A stretch of DNA of 64,000 bases from Blasia pusilla (taxonomy: Eukaryota > Marchantiophyta > Marchantiopsida > Blasiales): assembly GCA_050084515.1 (NCBI GenBank), contig CM114275.1, positions 15,872,001 through 15,936,000 of the forward strand. The letters run 5' to 3'. The notes under the pieces were generated by a model that saw only the letters and a program-made list of their open reading frames with translations, did not search any database and was not told where the DNA came from. This document shows positions 40,901-52,400 of this stretch, piece after piece. Within the stretch, counting starts at the first letter, position 1, and each line of letters opens with the position of its first letter. Both the position numbers and the translations under genes were made by a program.

Positions 40901-43900
40901 AATCTTAACAAACAAAAGTGACAGGTTATGTAGACGTTGTGCCTCAGGAATTTTGTATGATGAGCAACACTTTCTTTTCAATTTCAATTTCAATTACCAC
41001 TACATCAGATTAGAGTTCCCAGATCTCTTCAAAGGCCCTGTACTCAGGGTCACTGATTTCACGACTAGCAAGAACCAAGTTCAGTTTGCTAAACTCTTAC
41101 ACAGTTGTGTGAAAGCTAGAGAGCACCACCCGGATTATTACTGCTCAATTCTCGTGCAATTTGTAAATTGAAGTCCTGTGGTCCTTTCTGAGCCTCCATG
41201 GACAAGAAATAAATTCAATCCTTCATTCTCTTCCTTTCCCCATCAGCAGGAGCTAGGCGGTAGCTCACCTGAGCTATCACCAGGTGGAATCAAGTGGGCA
41301 AGAACCAGAGGCAATTGGGACTTGCTCACGTACTTCAAGCAGCACACTACGAAAGTACATGACATTTGGAAGGAATCCTGAAAATAAGATGAAAGGAAGC
41401 AAAAAGAGTACTGAATATGATGTATTCTAGGGGAAGAGCCCAATGCCCTGATTTGGCATCCTTGCCACTTGCCTTGGTTTCCTTCCTTTACCCTAACATC
41501 TTCCTAACTATCTCTCCTATCCCCAAGTAGTTAGCCCTAATATCCAGAACCTTCTATTCTTTCTGATTATTAGTGTTTCTACATGTGTGTAAAGTCTGGA
41601 CAAAGATCAATGTTTCTGACACCTTGAATCTAACAGGGGATGCATGTGTAGTGCAGGTTGCATTTCACAGTTTCCGTAAGCATGATGGCAAGACATTTAG
41701 GCAACTGCTTCCCGGAGAATACACTCAAATGGCTGGAAGGGCTGGACGGCGTGGGTTGGACAAGGTGACCAGAAATCACATCCTTTTCACTGACCACTAC
41801 AAAGAGAATGTCTTTATAATGTTTATCTCTGAGATATGATAACTGTCCGTCCACTTCTACTCTCTGAGAATATGATTGACCAGCAGAAGTATCTCCTTGT
41901 ACAAAGTCAGAGCTAGCATCAGCTAGACCATCCATGATTTCAGCTTGTACACAATCAGCAAATCAGTTCCTATCTCTATTGCCAAATCAGAGCCCTACCA
42001 TGATGTGACTCTTCTTACTATCTAAGAGATACTAAGAAGGATTCTACTCAGCCACACCTTGCACTCACACTACAGGTCCTCACATGTCACCAGCTCAGAG
42101 ATCAGACATGGCTCACCATTGAGCACAAACAATCTCCATCAGCATACTAGACAAAACAACCTGCCTTCCAGTGAGGCTCTAGCAAGCACAGCAATTAGTC
42201 TCAATCTCCTCTTCCTACTCTCTGATCACTCTGCAGCAGGACCAAGAGCCTCAGGAGTCCTCACCAAAACTGTGCATGCTGTAGAATTGGCTTCTGCTCT
42301 CTAAACAGAGACATTATATACATCAGGGTGAGCACTTCTGGCCCTTAGATCTTCTTGAACAGATCCATACCCTAAATAACAGATGGTGGCTAACCCTAAC
42401 TCGAGAATTGCCCTAATTCAAGGTTACCCTAAAAGATAGAGGAACACTAAGTTATCTCTAGCTAACTAAATTAGTATCCAACTAAGTTAGTATTTGACTA
42501 ACTATTTTTAGAGCATGACTAAACTAGATATTAACAAATTTCAACATCTCAGCATTTCCTGTTTATATTTTCCCAGGTTGGAACAGTGGTTGTGATGTGT
42601 TGGGATGACATTCCTGAAGATGGGGACTTGCGGCGCCTTCTTACAGGGAAACCCACCAAATTGGAATCACAGTTTCGACTCACTTACAGCATGATATTGA
42701 ATCTGCTTCGTGTAGAGGAACTAAAGGTTAATCTAACTCTTCTCATTGGCAGAATGACATATCGGGATGGGAAGAAAATTTTCTGTTTATAAATAATGGT
42801 GCTTTGTTGCGTCTGAAAAGTGAGAGCACCTGTGAGTACCTGCTTGCTTTAATTCATTATTTAGCTTTTTTGTTGGATGCCCAAGGCAAAGTCCAGGTCT
42901 ATGACAAGTCTTATTTGTTTTCTGAAAGTGCAGTGAGTTCTAGTGTGATCTCCGCCTTCCCACTGGATGGTCTTCAAGGTGTCCATAGAAACCTTGGTGT
43001 AGGTGTGAAATTCCGTCCTGATTAGTGGATATCGTGCCAGCCAGGATAGAGTCCTGGCTGGCACGATATGTTTGCTTCCAGGAATGGAGACCTGTTGAAC
43101 GACGTTTGTTCTAAAACCACCCTGAAGACAGTAGAAATAACAAGGAACAATTCTTGGGACCACAGCCCCGATATAGTGTTAGCACTGCATAGTTTTTTTC
43201 CAGGTAGAGTTAATTCCTGATCTTAGTATAGATCCTGAAGATTAGCTATCAAATAGCCAACGCTGGATTGAAAAAAAAAGTAGTTACTGATTTACTGCAT
43301 GTATTTAGGTAGAGGATATGTTGAAGCGAAGTTTTGCGGAATTTCACGCCCAACGTGCTCTTCCAGAGCAACAACAGCAGCTCCTGGAGAGAGAGGGTGC
43401 TCTCTCAAAGATGAATGCCACAATTGAGTGAGTGTGACATGCATCTCAACGGAAGTCCTTATTATTGTAATTGTGAAGGATTTTCGATTCTGCTTTGGCA
43501 GGTTGATGTGGAATGCTCCCAAGTAATTACCTATCTTTTGATGTGAGGTCTGGTAAGAGAATGAGTCCTTACTAGATTTTCATGTCAGTTGCATACTAGG
43601 TGAGCCAACTGTAGAAGAGTACTATGAGCTGGCAATTGAAGCAGAGAGGTTGGGAGAGTTGGTTCAAGAAACAGTCATGCAGTCACGGGCAGCTCAGCAA
43701 GCTCTTGCTCCAGGAAGGGTTGTCATTATCAAAACGCCTCAGGTGATCTCTTATTCTGCAGAAAGGTGTCATCCTACTTTTCCAATTTCATGCTTGCAAT
43801 TTTGAACTGTTATTTCCAAAGAAACGAAAGAAAAATTCGTTCCTTGTCATGTCCTTTACAACCCTACCAAGTGCCCTGATATCCTTGGTAATCTTCATGT

Positions 43901-46900
43901 TTGGTATACCACTGCTAAACGTCTGTTCGTCATTACACATATTTCACTGGTGGGATTGACTATGTTGCATATGGCTGAGGCATGAAGTCTAACTGTGGTA
44001 TCAGTGAGCATTTCCAAGATACAAGACAAATTTGTGTTGAAAGAAGACTTGTTTTAGTGCTTGAAGCATCGGAAGGAACTCTGAAGTGATGCGCTTGTAA
44101 ATTCAGTGTGACTCCCAGTGGCTATCCAACACAGGCCTAGGGCTCTGAAATTGGAATTAGCTTCTATCAATGAATAATAGCTATCCAACTTTAACTAAAA
44201 CACAGTTATCTTGGTTTTCCCTAACAGGTATCCATACCCTCATTGGGAGTTGTTGTGAGAGCCCCAGTGGGCACCAACAAGACAACCATTGTGCTTGCCC
44301 TACATCGTGGTCCACCTCCTATTACTCCCATCACTGCCACCAGCAGCACCACAGCGACTATGCTGGATAGCAAAAAACTTGCAGATGAAGGGTATGTCAT
44401 CAGTCGTAAAGGTAACAGGGCGCTTGATGACAAGTATGCAGTCTCAAGTGGATCTTCTCGCAAGGGATCTGGCATGGTGAGGGTCGTTTTCCCTTACTAT
44501 GGAACAGCAGCAGGAGTTGGATACGTTGCTGTGGAAGTTGAGAACAAAAATTTCGTCACCATTTGCAAAGCAAAAATTAAGGTCGATACAGTACGCCTGT
44601 TGGAGGATGTCAATGCTACAGCTTACTCTGCTGCCATTCAGCAACTTCTCGTACTTGAACAGGAGCATACAGGGGAAGATCCCCCTGCTTTAGACCCTCT
44701 GAAAGGTATCACAACATCGTTCAAGAAATGTAGTGTCTATGACTGAATAGCCGCCTACAACTAGAGTGGGCAGTAAAATTTCTCACTTATTTGTATTATT
44801 GACTATCAATCTAGTTCTTTGTGTGAGAAAATCAGGAGTTACTTACAGAAGTGAAATTGATGTGAGAAGTATAAGCAGATGTCACTGCTCAAGAGATGAG
44901 GCAAACCCCTGAGTAGAATCAGGAGGACCAGGAAACCTGCTGGCTATTAGCAAACCAGAAAGCGAGATTGGAGTGCTGTGGGCACTTCTAACACCTTCCT
45001 TTTCAAATTGTCCATATGTTAGCTCTCTAATGCTTTTGACTAGAATCATGGTAAAGTAAGAAGAAACAAGTCAGACTGAGAGTCATGAGCTCTGGATGCG
45101 GATGTAGCTGACTGAATGAATGAAGAACATATAAACGTATCTAACTCTGGATGTGTGGACATGGACTGATAACAGACCTGAAGCTGAATGACCTGGATAT
45201 AGTTGAGCAGTACCGTAAAAGATCAACGCTTCTGACAAGGATGGCTCAAAATAAATGTCATCGGTGCCCAAAGTTGCAGGAACATTATGTTGTAGTGAAA
45301 AATCAACACTTACTGCAAGAGAGAGTCAAACAGCTTAAGTTTGAGCTCTCTGATGCAGCCCTGCAGCAAATGCCAGACTTCCAGCAGCGTGTGAGTTGCA
45401 ATTACCATCTTTTATCTTTTGTCTTTCTTCTGACATCTGCAGTTCCACTGTCAACTCTCTGTATCTAAATACGTAGTGCCATTCTTGACCATTTCTCTGC
45501 CATGGGAGACAACAGTCGCTTGTGCTTTAAGTCATTTTCCAGGAAAACTATTATGTGCATTGGGTAGAAGATTAAATCATTGAGCTTTCTCTGCCACGGT
45601 AGTATAAGGAATAGTTCTGAAACTCTCTTATCAAATTTATGCAATGTTCTTTTTGGTCAATTTTTCATTTTGTACTTGATCCAGTTCAAGCTCTACATAA
45701 CTGACCTGTGTTGGGGCAGACTCCAGTTCTGCCTTTGTTTAGTGGAATCAGCTTTCATGGGTAAAATTAATCTCTTACATTTGTCTTCAGCGATGTATGA
45801 TTTTTCCTTTATCTAATCTGGTTGTTCAAGTCTAACTAGGGTAGGTCTGTTTTCATGCAGATCGAGGTTCTGCAGGAGGTTGGATGCATCGATGTGGACT
45901 TGGTTGTTCAACTAAAAGGAAGGGTTGCTTGTGAGATAAATAGTGGTGACGAGCTCATTGCTACAGAGTGCTTATTTGATAATCAGCTTGATGATCTTGA
46001 TCCTGCAGAGACTGTTGCGTTGTTATCTGCACTTGTATTTCAGCAGGATGCCAGTGAACCCCTGCTGTCTCCACAGCTAGCAGTGGCCAAGGAAAGGTAA
46101 GCTGGTAAATCAGCTCTGTGGATTCGTCTTATGATGCCTCATGTGCTTTTAGGTGTGCAGGCTGGAAAAAAAAAAAAAAAGCAAGAGTAAAAACACTTAA
46201 TGAGGGCTAAATTTCTTATCATCGACTAAGAGTATTTTGACTTCAAAGTTGCAGTGGTTCTTGTGCTAAAATTCTTGCAAAGAGAGAATGTGGATATCCA
46301 AGAAGAAAACATTTCTTGCTGATACACTGTCTCTGAGGGTTGCTTGGGATGTTTGTGCTTTTAGGTGTGCAGGCTGGAAAAAAAAAAAAAAAGCAAGAGT
46401 AAAAACACTTAATGAGGGCTAAATTTCTTATCATCGACTAAGAGTATTTTGACTTCAAAGTTGCAGTGGTTCTTGTGCTAAAATTCTTGCAAAGAGAGAA
46501 TGTGGATATCCAAGAAGAAAACATTTCTTGCTGATACACTGTCTCTGAGGGTTGCTTGGGATGTTAATGTGTGGATATGCATATTCTGGTGACAGTGGAG
46601 ACCCCACTCCTCTGTGTGAAGTGACTGCCCTGATTAACCATTCAATTTTTGCTCCCTGGTTATCAGGCTATATATGACAGCAGTTAGGCTTGGAGAAATT
46701 CAAGCCCATCATGGACTTCCTATTAATCCAGTTGACTTCGCCCGTGGAACTCTCAGATTTGGTCTTGTTGAAGTCGTATACGAATGGGCAAAGGTAAACT
46801 CTGACATCGTCTCGCTATAATTTTACGAACTGTCTACTTTCTAAGTGTATTAGGTTGATGCTCAGGGTCTTTGTCATGAAATGAAATATTGAGCTTTCCT

Positions 46901-47221
46901 ATCGAGATCACCAGATACTACTTTCGAGAACTCTTTGCAAGTGTCCAACTTGTGGAATTTGATGGCTGATAGGGCAGTTTTTGTATGCAGGGTACTCCTT
47001 TTGCTGACATTTGTGAACTCACTGATGTCCCAGAAGGGTCTATAGTAAGGACAATAGTGAGGCTCGATGAGACATGTAGGGAGTTCAGGAATGCGGCTCG
47101 TATTATAGGAGATTCTTCATTATTCAAAAAGATGGAAGAAGCATCAGAGGCAATCAAACGCGACATTGTTTTTGCTGCCAGTCTATATGTAACAGGACTC
47201 CCTGGTCCCGAGAGCAAGTAA
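31959..47221 (+). CDS. SKI2: SKI2, DEVH-box RNA helicase of the SKI complex, 24 exons
   Basis: Exons: 31959-31974, 32097-32212, 32407-32727, 33067-33327, 34045-34114, 34546-34712, 35164-35271, 35438-35539, 37240-37440, 37663-37773, 37963-38030, 38695-39049, 39317-39472, 39894-40004, 40233-40286, 41657-41764, 42577-42726, 43309-43427, 43589-43742, 44228-44705, 45176-45390, 45861-46096, 46667-46793, 46991-47221. Phases agree at every GT-AG junction, giving 1344 aa, close to the usual plant length. Motif I is AHTSAGKT (about 368-375), the Walker B is DEVH (458-461), SAT follows, and motif VI is [10 protein letters not shown] (763-772). A Gly/Arg-rich insert lies in exon 12, and the arch and DSHCT domains form the C-terminal half. 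It should unwind RNA 3' to 5' and, with SKI3 and SKI8, feed it to the cytoplasmic exosome. Introns 8 and 15 carry LINE fragments. The 16-nt first exon is inferred from phase and the GT-AG rule. Confidence 0.94.
35578..36253 (+). mobile_element. LINE fragment A in SKI2 intron 8, with inverted 5' part
   Basis: The 3' part (about 35840-36253, plus) encodes the C-terminal zinc-finger region of LINE ORF2 ([14 protein letters not shown]). It ends with a short untranslated region and an ATTC-repeat tail at 36237-36253. The 5' part (about 35578-35833) reads as ORF2 sequence only on the minus strand ([19 protein letters not shown]), matching plus-strand sequence of fragment C. This is the 5'-inversion structure left by target-primed reverse transcription from two primers. 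The first zinc Cys is lost. Confidence 0.75.
36254..37067 (+). mobile_element. LINE fragment B in SKI2 intron 8
   Basis: A 227-codon open frame (36323-37006) encodes the end of a non-LTR ORF2: a linker ([19 protein letters not shown]), a basic stretch, then a CCHC finger ([19 protein letters not shown]) and [16 protein letters not shown]. It ends with GGGGTCCCCGTGGACAATAAA and an ATTC-repeat tail at 37044-37060. It abuts fragment A directly. It has a deletion near the C-terminus relative to A. There is no RT domain, so it is 5'-truncated and dead. Confidence 0.8.
40430..41232 (+). mobile_element. LINE fragment C in SKI2 intron 15
   Basis: The plus strand reads [17 protein letters not shown], then [20 protein letters not shown], then a decayed finger ([12 protein letters not shown]) and [15 protein letters not shown]. 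It ends in a diverged tail with AATAAATTCAATCCTTCATTC. It has several stops and the last zinc Cys is changed. It is more diverged than A and B, so it inserted earlier. Its all-plus order shows that the 5' part of fragment A is inverted. Confidence 0.7.
43029..43069. repeat. 18-bp perfect hairpin in SKI2 intron 17
   Basis: The arms 43029-43046 (ATATCGTGCCAGCCAGGA) and 43052-43069 are perfect complements around a 5-base loop. It is GC-richer than the surrounding intron and would fold strongly in pre-mRNA. Confidence 0.8.
46142..46565. repeat. 212-bp tandem duplication in SKI2 intron 22
   Basis: 46142-46353 is repeated at 46354-46565, including a poly-A run in each copy. The copies look identical by eye, so the event is recent or an assembly artefact. 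Coding exons are not affected. Confidence 0.9.
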
Positions 47222-47614
47222 CATGAGGCAAAGAACAGCAGTGATCATGTGTACGGGTGAAAAAATGTGGACATAATATCATTGGAGGGATCCTTCAAAG
47301 CCTCCAGCCCTGGAAATGGAGTTTGTAATGCCAATATATGTACAGATCTTCACGGGAGTGTGCAACTTATCTCACCTCCAAAATTGGATGGCTGCTACCT
47401 TCTTATCTGACTGTCAAGAGTTTGCCCTATTCTGCACAAACTTTCATTCTTTCGCAGGTTGAACAAAGTTTGTGTGTCTGTAACGAGTGACGTTAAAGAA
47501 TGCCACAGAAGCGTTCATCTATCTTCCAGGGGTTAAACTACAAGTTTTGATATCTCTACAACCTTGGCAGTTTATGAGGAAGTCAAGGTCATGAACTGCC
47601 AAGGTTGGTTAGAG
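47222..47614 (+). other. SKI2 3' flank
   Basis: These 393 bp hold the SKI2 3' UTR and spacer before the copia LTR. No coding frame is credible and no certain polyadenylation signal is visible. Confidence 0.4.
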
Positions 47615-47732
47615 TGTGAGAATTGCGGAATGAAATTAAAAAAATGAGTTTGTACTCTCTGTGTTCTGTGTTGATAGATTGAAAGCCCATACACAAGTAG
47701 TAAAGTCTGCGCTAAACTAAGAGCCGTAATCA
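47615..47732 (-). repeat. Copia 3' LTR
   Basis: This is 118 bp, paired with 50493-50612. In element orientation it starts TGATTACGGC and ends TTCTCACA. The truncated RT frame runs into its first bases. Confidence 0.85.
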
Positions 47733-48416
47733 AGATCAGGAACTTGAGTAAATCCTTTAGCAACCAGATGGGCTTTGTACTTGTGGATCGCGCCATCCAC
47801 ATGAGGTTTAATTTTGAAAACCCAACGGCAGCCAACTGTGCTTTGATTAGGAGGAAGGGGAACCAAAGTCCAAGCCTTCATTCGAGCCGTATTCTGAAGT
47901 TCAGCAGAAATGGCAGCCTTCCAATGGGATGAATCGGGTCCAGAGATAGGTTCATCATAAGACTGGGGTTCTAGAAAAGAACTGGTAAAAGAAAGCAAGG
48001 CCCAACACTTCTCTGCAGCTCGCTTCTTGTTTTCCTCAGCATCAATAAGTGCATGGTAACGCCCAACAGCCCGAGTAATACGAGGACTTTTTCTTTGAGC
48101 AAGAGGAGTAGGAGCTCGTGGTCTTCTTTCATAGTAAAGATGGTTACGCCCATGACCAAGTATGGGGTGTGCAGTGGAAGAGATCGTAGGTGAAGGCATA
48201 TCCTTTGGCTGTGGCGGACTTGAAAGAGCTACAACATCATTGGAGAGAATGATAGTTTTGTCTCTCAGCCTCCCGAGAGGCAAGGCTTTGCTTTGGTCAA
48301 TGTAACCAAGGAAAATGCATTCCTCAGTGCGAAAATCCAGCTTTGAATGAGGATCATTGATTTTAGCAAACGCCAGACTTCCAAAAATAAGAAGATGAGA
48401 TAACATAGGTTTACGA

Positions 48417-49020
48417 TCAAACCATAACTGGAAAGTGGCAATGCTTTGCTCGGAAGATGATTTTGCAAATAATTGGCAGTGACCAACGCTTCACCCCACT
48501 AAGTCTAGGGGAGAGCGGAATGGAAAAGCATAGAACGTACAGACTAAGCAAGAGTTCTGTCCTTATGTTGTGAAACACCATTATGTTGTGGTGTGTGGGG
48601 AACAATGAACTGCTTGGAGATTCCTCGAGAATGGCAGAAGTCTAAGAAAGCAGATGACTTATATTCCCCTCCATTTTCAGATCGCAATGTTTGAATGCGT
48701 CGAGGTTGATGTTGTGTCTCTACATTAGCCACAAATTGAGTGAAATTGGAAAAAGCTTCGGATTTGTAATGGAGGAGGTAAACAGTAGTATGCCGGGAGA
48801 AATCGTCAATAAAGACCATGAAATAACGAAAACCCAAATGAGTAGGGGGAGAAATAGGCCCGCAAATACCTGTATGAATTAATTCTAAAACATTGAGAGC
48901 TCTATAGACTGGAGTAGTGTTAGAAAAAGGTTTGTGAGTCTGCTTGCCATGTAGGCAGGCTCGACATGAAGAAATCTGAGAGGGATTATGCCGTGGAATC
49001 TCAACTTCAAAACCAGCCAT
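48417..49020 (-). pseudogene. Copia integrase with all three catalytic acids substituted
   Basis: The rve core is readable (ELIHTGICGP, FRYFMVFIDDFSRHT, LRSENGGEY, PQHNGVSQHKDRT). The family pattern is D in HTDICGP, D in SDNGGEY and E in GVSERKNRT. Here the codons are GGT (Gly, 48868-48870), GAA (Glu, 48676-48678) and CAA (Gln, 48568-48570). Such an enzyme should not catalyse strand transfer, so insertion must have used an enzyme from another copy or preceded these changes. Confidence 0.8.
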
Positions 49021-50492
49021 TTGCTGATTTTGAAGTTGAGAAACCCAAACGGTGATGCCACAGATCAGTGATCATGGGAAGAATCGTAGTGGGAGCTGTA
49101 ATGGGAGAAAATCGGGAGGGTGGAAGGACAACTTCTCCGAGTTTGTACAAATCATTGATTAAGTAACATGTTGTGATGATCTGGTCTGTAGAATCGTGGA
49201 GTATGCATTGTCTATCATGAATCAAGGCAGATCCTCCTGCAATATCTAGTTGCTTGATTGAGAAGAGATTTTTCTTCAAGCTTGGTATAAATAGAACATT
49301 CCGAAGAATGTATCAAATACCGTTAGTCAGAAGGATCTCAACTTGACCAGATCCTCTTATCTCCATACTAGAATTATCACCCGGGAAAACATACGAAGAT
49401 TTTTTGTACGGAGTGTAATTAGAAAAGTAATCACTAGAGAAGGCCATCTGATGAGTAGCACCACTATCAAGATACCATGTGTTATCTTGAATTTCTGAAG
49501 TCGAAGTTGAATAGGCAACGGTAAAGGAGAGACGAGACGTAAAATTGGCTTTTGGAGCAGAAAATATGGACTGCATTTGCTGATCAGCAAGACGTTTCCT
49601 TTCTGAGGAGCTTTGCCTCAACCGTAATCTCTGAAAGAGCCGCCTTGCCTCAAATTTCTGAATTTGGAGTTCGATTGGAAAGGGGCAGAACCTGGTCCAA
49701 CAAAAAGAGCTGAGGACGGTTCAACAGTCTGCGTCTTCATCATTTTTTCCTCCCTAAGAAGGAAAGTGATCACAGATTGCAAAGTGAGGTTACTCTGACC
49801 TCGCAATGAGGTCAAAAAATTGCGATAACTGCTAGGCATTGATTGCATCAATGCCCAACACTAATTTTCATCAGTAGTCACCGATCCAACAGCGTGGAGT
49901 TGATCAATTAATGTCCTAAATTGATGAATATGTTTGGTAACGCTATCGCCTTCTTTCATCTTAAGAGTCTGCAATTCATCTTGCAAATACATTTTTGTGA
50001 TAGCGTTGCAGTCGTAGCGGAACTGATATGATGAACTTGCGAATTGTCTAAACGATTCGCTATGAAAGATAAGGCATTTCGGTTGAGACTCTCCCATTCG
50101 TGGACACTCCCAACGCCGGTGGGAGGAGCGGTAGCCGCTGCTGGATTTGGAGTTGTACCTTCTACGATGCCTACAAGATCTCCGGCATAGATGTACAATC
50201 TCATGCCTAATCACCAAATATAGAAATAGATCCCGTCAAATTTCGGGATGTCGTCGATCTTGAAGAACATGTTAGTATTCACCATTGTGAATTGATGAAA
50301 GTGACAGAAAAGGGTCAAGGACTTCGAATTCGTAAGAATCTGAAGTTTGCAGCCAACAAAAAAACAAAAAACGAGAAAGGCGTTTGAGTAGAAGGCGTCC
50401 CCTTTACTCTAGGAATGTTGAAGCGTCCCTCAAATTCCGATCCTTTCTTGAAAATCATAAAAGTAGTGACTAGGGACAAGGCTCTCATACCA

Positions 50493-50612
50493 TGTGAGAA
50501 TTGCGGAATGAATTTAAAAAAATGAGTTTGTACTCTCTGTGTTCTCTGTGTTGATAGATTAAAAGCCGATACATAAGTAGTAAAGTTTGCGCTAAACTAA
50601 GAGCAGTAATCA
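50493..50612 (-). repeat. Copia 5' LTR
   Basis: This is 120 bp, paired with 47615-47732, with only a few differences and a CTCTGTGT indel. It is followed in element orientation by the primer-binding site at 50492-50481. Confidence 0.85.
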
Positions 50613-50799
50613 AAAGACGTGACGGTAACTATATCACTTCAGAAATGTCTCATAGCTATGTATCGTTTCGCAAGATGAAACGTTACTAGTAGTAATCAAT
50701 GGTCATAAGCAGAACATTGATCCTAATTTAATCTAGATTGTCAATATGGGTCGATCTGTGTGATCAGCACTCTGATGATTTGTTTCGCTGGACTAATTG
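50613..50799. other. Spacer between copia LTR and gypsy copy 2 LTR
   Basis: These 187 AT-rich bases show no coding frame and no similarity that I can see to either neighbouring LTR. Confidence 0.4.
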
Positions 50800-51044
50800 A
50801 TTTCCTACACAGACACCCTAAAACATGAACCACTAAGGTTTGTCGTGCGCATACATATCGCTATACAACATACATCGTTGGTCACATCTACACCACACAA
50901 CACCGATGTTCCCCACACACGGGTCGATGCACACATGTACAAAAATCAACTCATAAATATACATGGAGATCACACAACCGCTCCCCTAGTTGGCAGTTGG
51001 ATCCCCCCAACTCCAGATAGAAAATATCACATCTCTCTCACATG

Positions 51045-51403
51045 ATCTATACACATCTCGGACACATCCATCGTCCTGTGGGAACCACACCAAGAGCGGG
51101 GGTCAGACATGACATATGCCATCCTCAAGAACAACCATCACATACCAACATGGTGGCTGCACCCCTCGCAGATCCACACAACATACACCTCGAGCCTGCA
51201 CGTACCACTGCCAAGCTTGGATCCACTGTCCCGTTTACGTTAGGAAGATGACATGGCGCACAATTGCGCATATGATCGTTCCAAACCATACCATCCCGTC
51301 CCTCCAACATGAGGACTCCGGTCGGTAATACCTTGCGCACACATAGGATCGTGCGCCCTACAGTGATATCTAGCGTCGTGGGTGCCGCCTGCTGTAAATA
51401 CAC
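51045..51403 (-). pseudogene. Integrase tail with PHD finger, copy 2
   Basis: The frame reads an integrase tail (YLQQAAPTTLDITVGRTI), then a PHD finger at 51187-51051. The finger has the canonical C4HC3 spacing: CMLC, CDGC, GWHMSC, and WMCPRC, with VVPTGRW before the last pair. One TGA interrupts it just after CDGCS where copy 3 has a sense codon. The frame terminates at TAG 51047-51045, about 70 bp before the LTR. Confidence 0.85.
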
Positions 51404-51429
51404 GTAATCCCCAGAACCTCCTAATCCCT

Positions 51430-52400
51430 AGCCAATAACATCCTCCACGAATTGTTGCGTACCTCAATGTATCTCTATGTTGAGCAATAGCTAAGTTCTC
51501 AAAGGCCATAGGCATAACTCTACGAAAAATCTCCGCCCTTTGAGAACATGCTTGTACCCACACATCTGGATCATCAAGATCTAACACCTCCGCCATGTCA
51601 CGTCGAATGGCTGCAAGTAAATCTGGCTCTCTCCCAAAGAGCAAAACGTACTGCAAAAATGACACCAAGGATGCGTGCCGACTAAAGCGATAACCCATAG
51701 CCAACCATGGCAACTATAGGTCCCACTCCCTCAACTGTCCCCGCTTTAACCCATACTTGCGCAATCCTCTCTTCACCGTCTGTACCACTCTCTCCGCCAA
51801 CCCATCCGCCTCAGGATGATCTCTGGACGTGGTGCGGTGATCTATCAGCGCCTGATCACACAAGGCCTGAAACTCTCCCCTGAACTCGGTACCCTGGTCA
51901 GTCAACACCTCTGCCGGTGCACCAAAGTGACTAAGCACACGATCTAGAAATGCATAAGCTATTCCCTGGCTCGCCTTGTCCGGCACTGCCACCAACTCTA
52001 TCCACTTGGAGAAATGCTCCACCATGACCAACACGTACTTGTGATGACACCCCGTCAATGGCAAAGGTCCCGCAAATTCTAAACTCCACCGATAACCTAA
52101 ACCCATAATCGGCAAAGGATGTAATTGCGGAGTGGGAGCATTGAAGGATGCTCGCACTCTGTCACATACCATACATCTGGCCACAAACTGCTGTACCCCA
52201 GTATGCATGCCGCGCCACCAATACTGAATCAAGAGTAAGCTATAAGTACGCCTTACTCCAAAATTCCCCAACTCCTCATGGGCATGTCGCACTACACGTG
52301 CTCGCTGGGAAGGATGAGGTACCACTCGCATTCTACTATCTCCCCATACCCGCAAAATGTGAGTCCTCTCCCACTTGAACCTCCTGGCTCTCTATAGGAT
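51430..52400 (-). pseudogene. Gypsy integrase, copy 2
   Basis: The HHCC zinc module (HEELGNFGVRRTYSLL...CMVCDR) precedes the catalytic core (WSLEFAGPLP, LTDQGTEF, ADGLAERVVQT). The first catalytic Asp is Glu here (52079-52077), but is Asp in copy 3. A frameshift near 51430 separates it from the PHD tail. Confidence 0.8.

Larger units (their letters stand above)
47615..50612 (-). mobile_element. Copia element, deletion derivative with two short LTRs
   Basis: LTRs at 47615-47732 (118 bp) and 50493-50612 (120 bp) are nearly identical and begin/end TG...CA. Next to the right LTR, read on the minus strand, is the primer site TGGTATGAGAGC. Reading leftwards are gag (about 50200-49620), protease with WYLDSGATHQM (near 49470), pre-integrase and integrase (about 49280-48420), and the start of RT, ending at DLDYGS and a stop at 47717 formed by LTR sequence. 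RT catalytic core and RNase H are absent. No matching target-site duplication is seen (flanks TAGAG and AAAGA). It is non-autonomous. Confidence 0.88.

Noticed and set aside
47605-50620. Target-site duplication around the copia element
   Set aside because: The five flanking bases are TAGAG on the left and AAAGA on the right, so they do not match.
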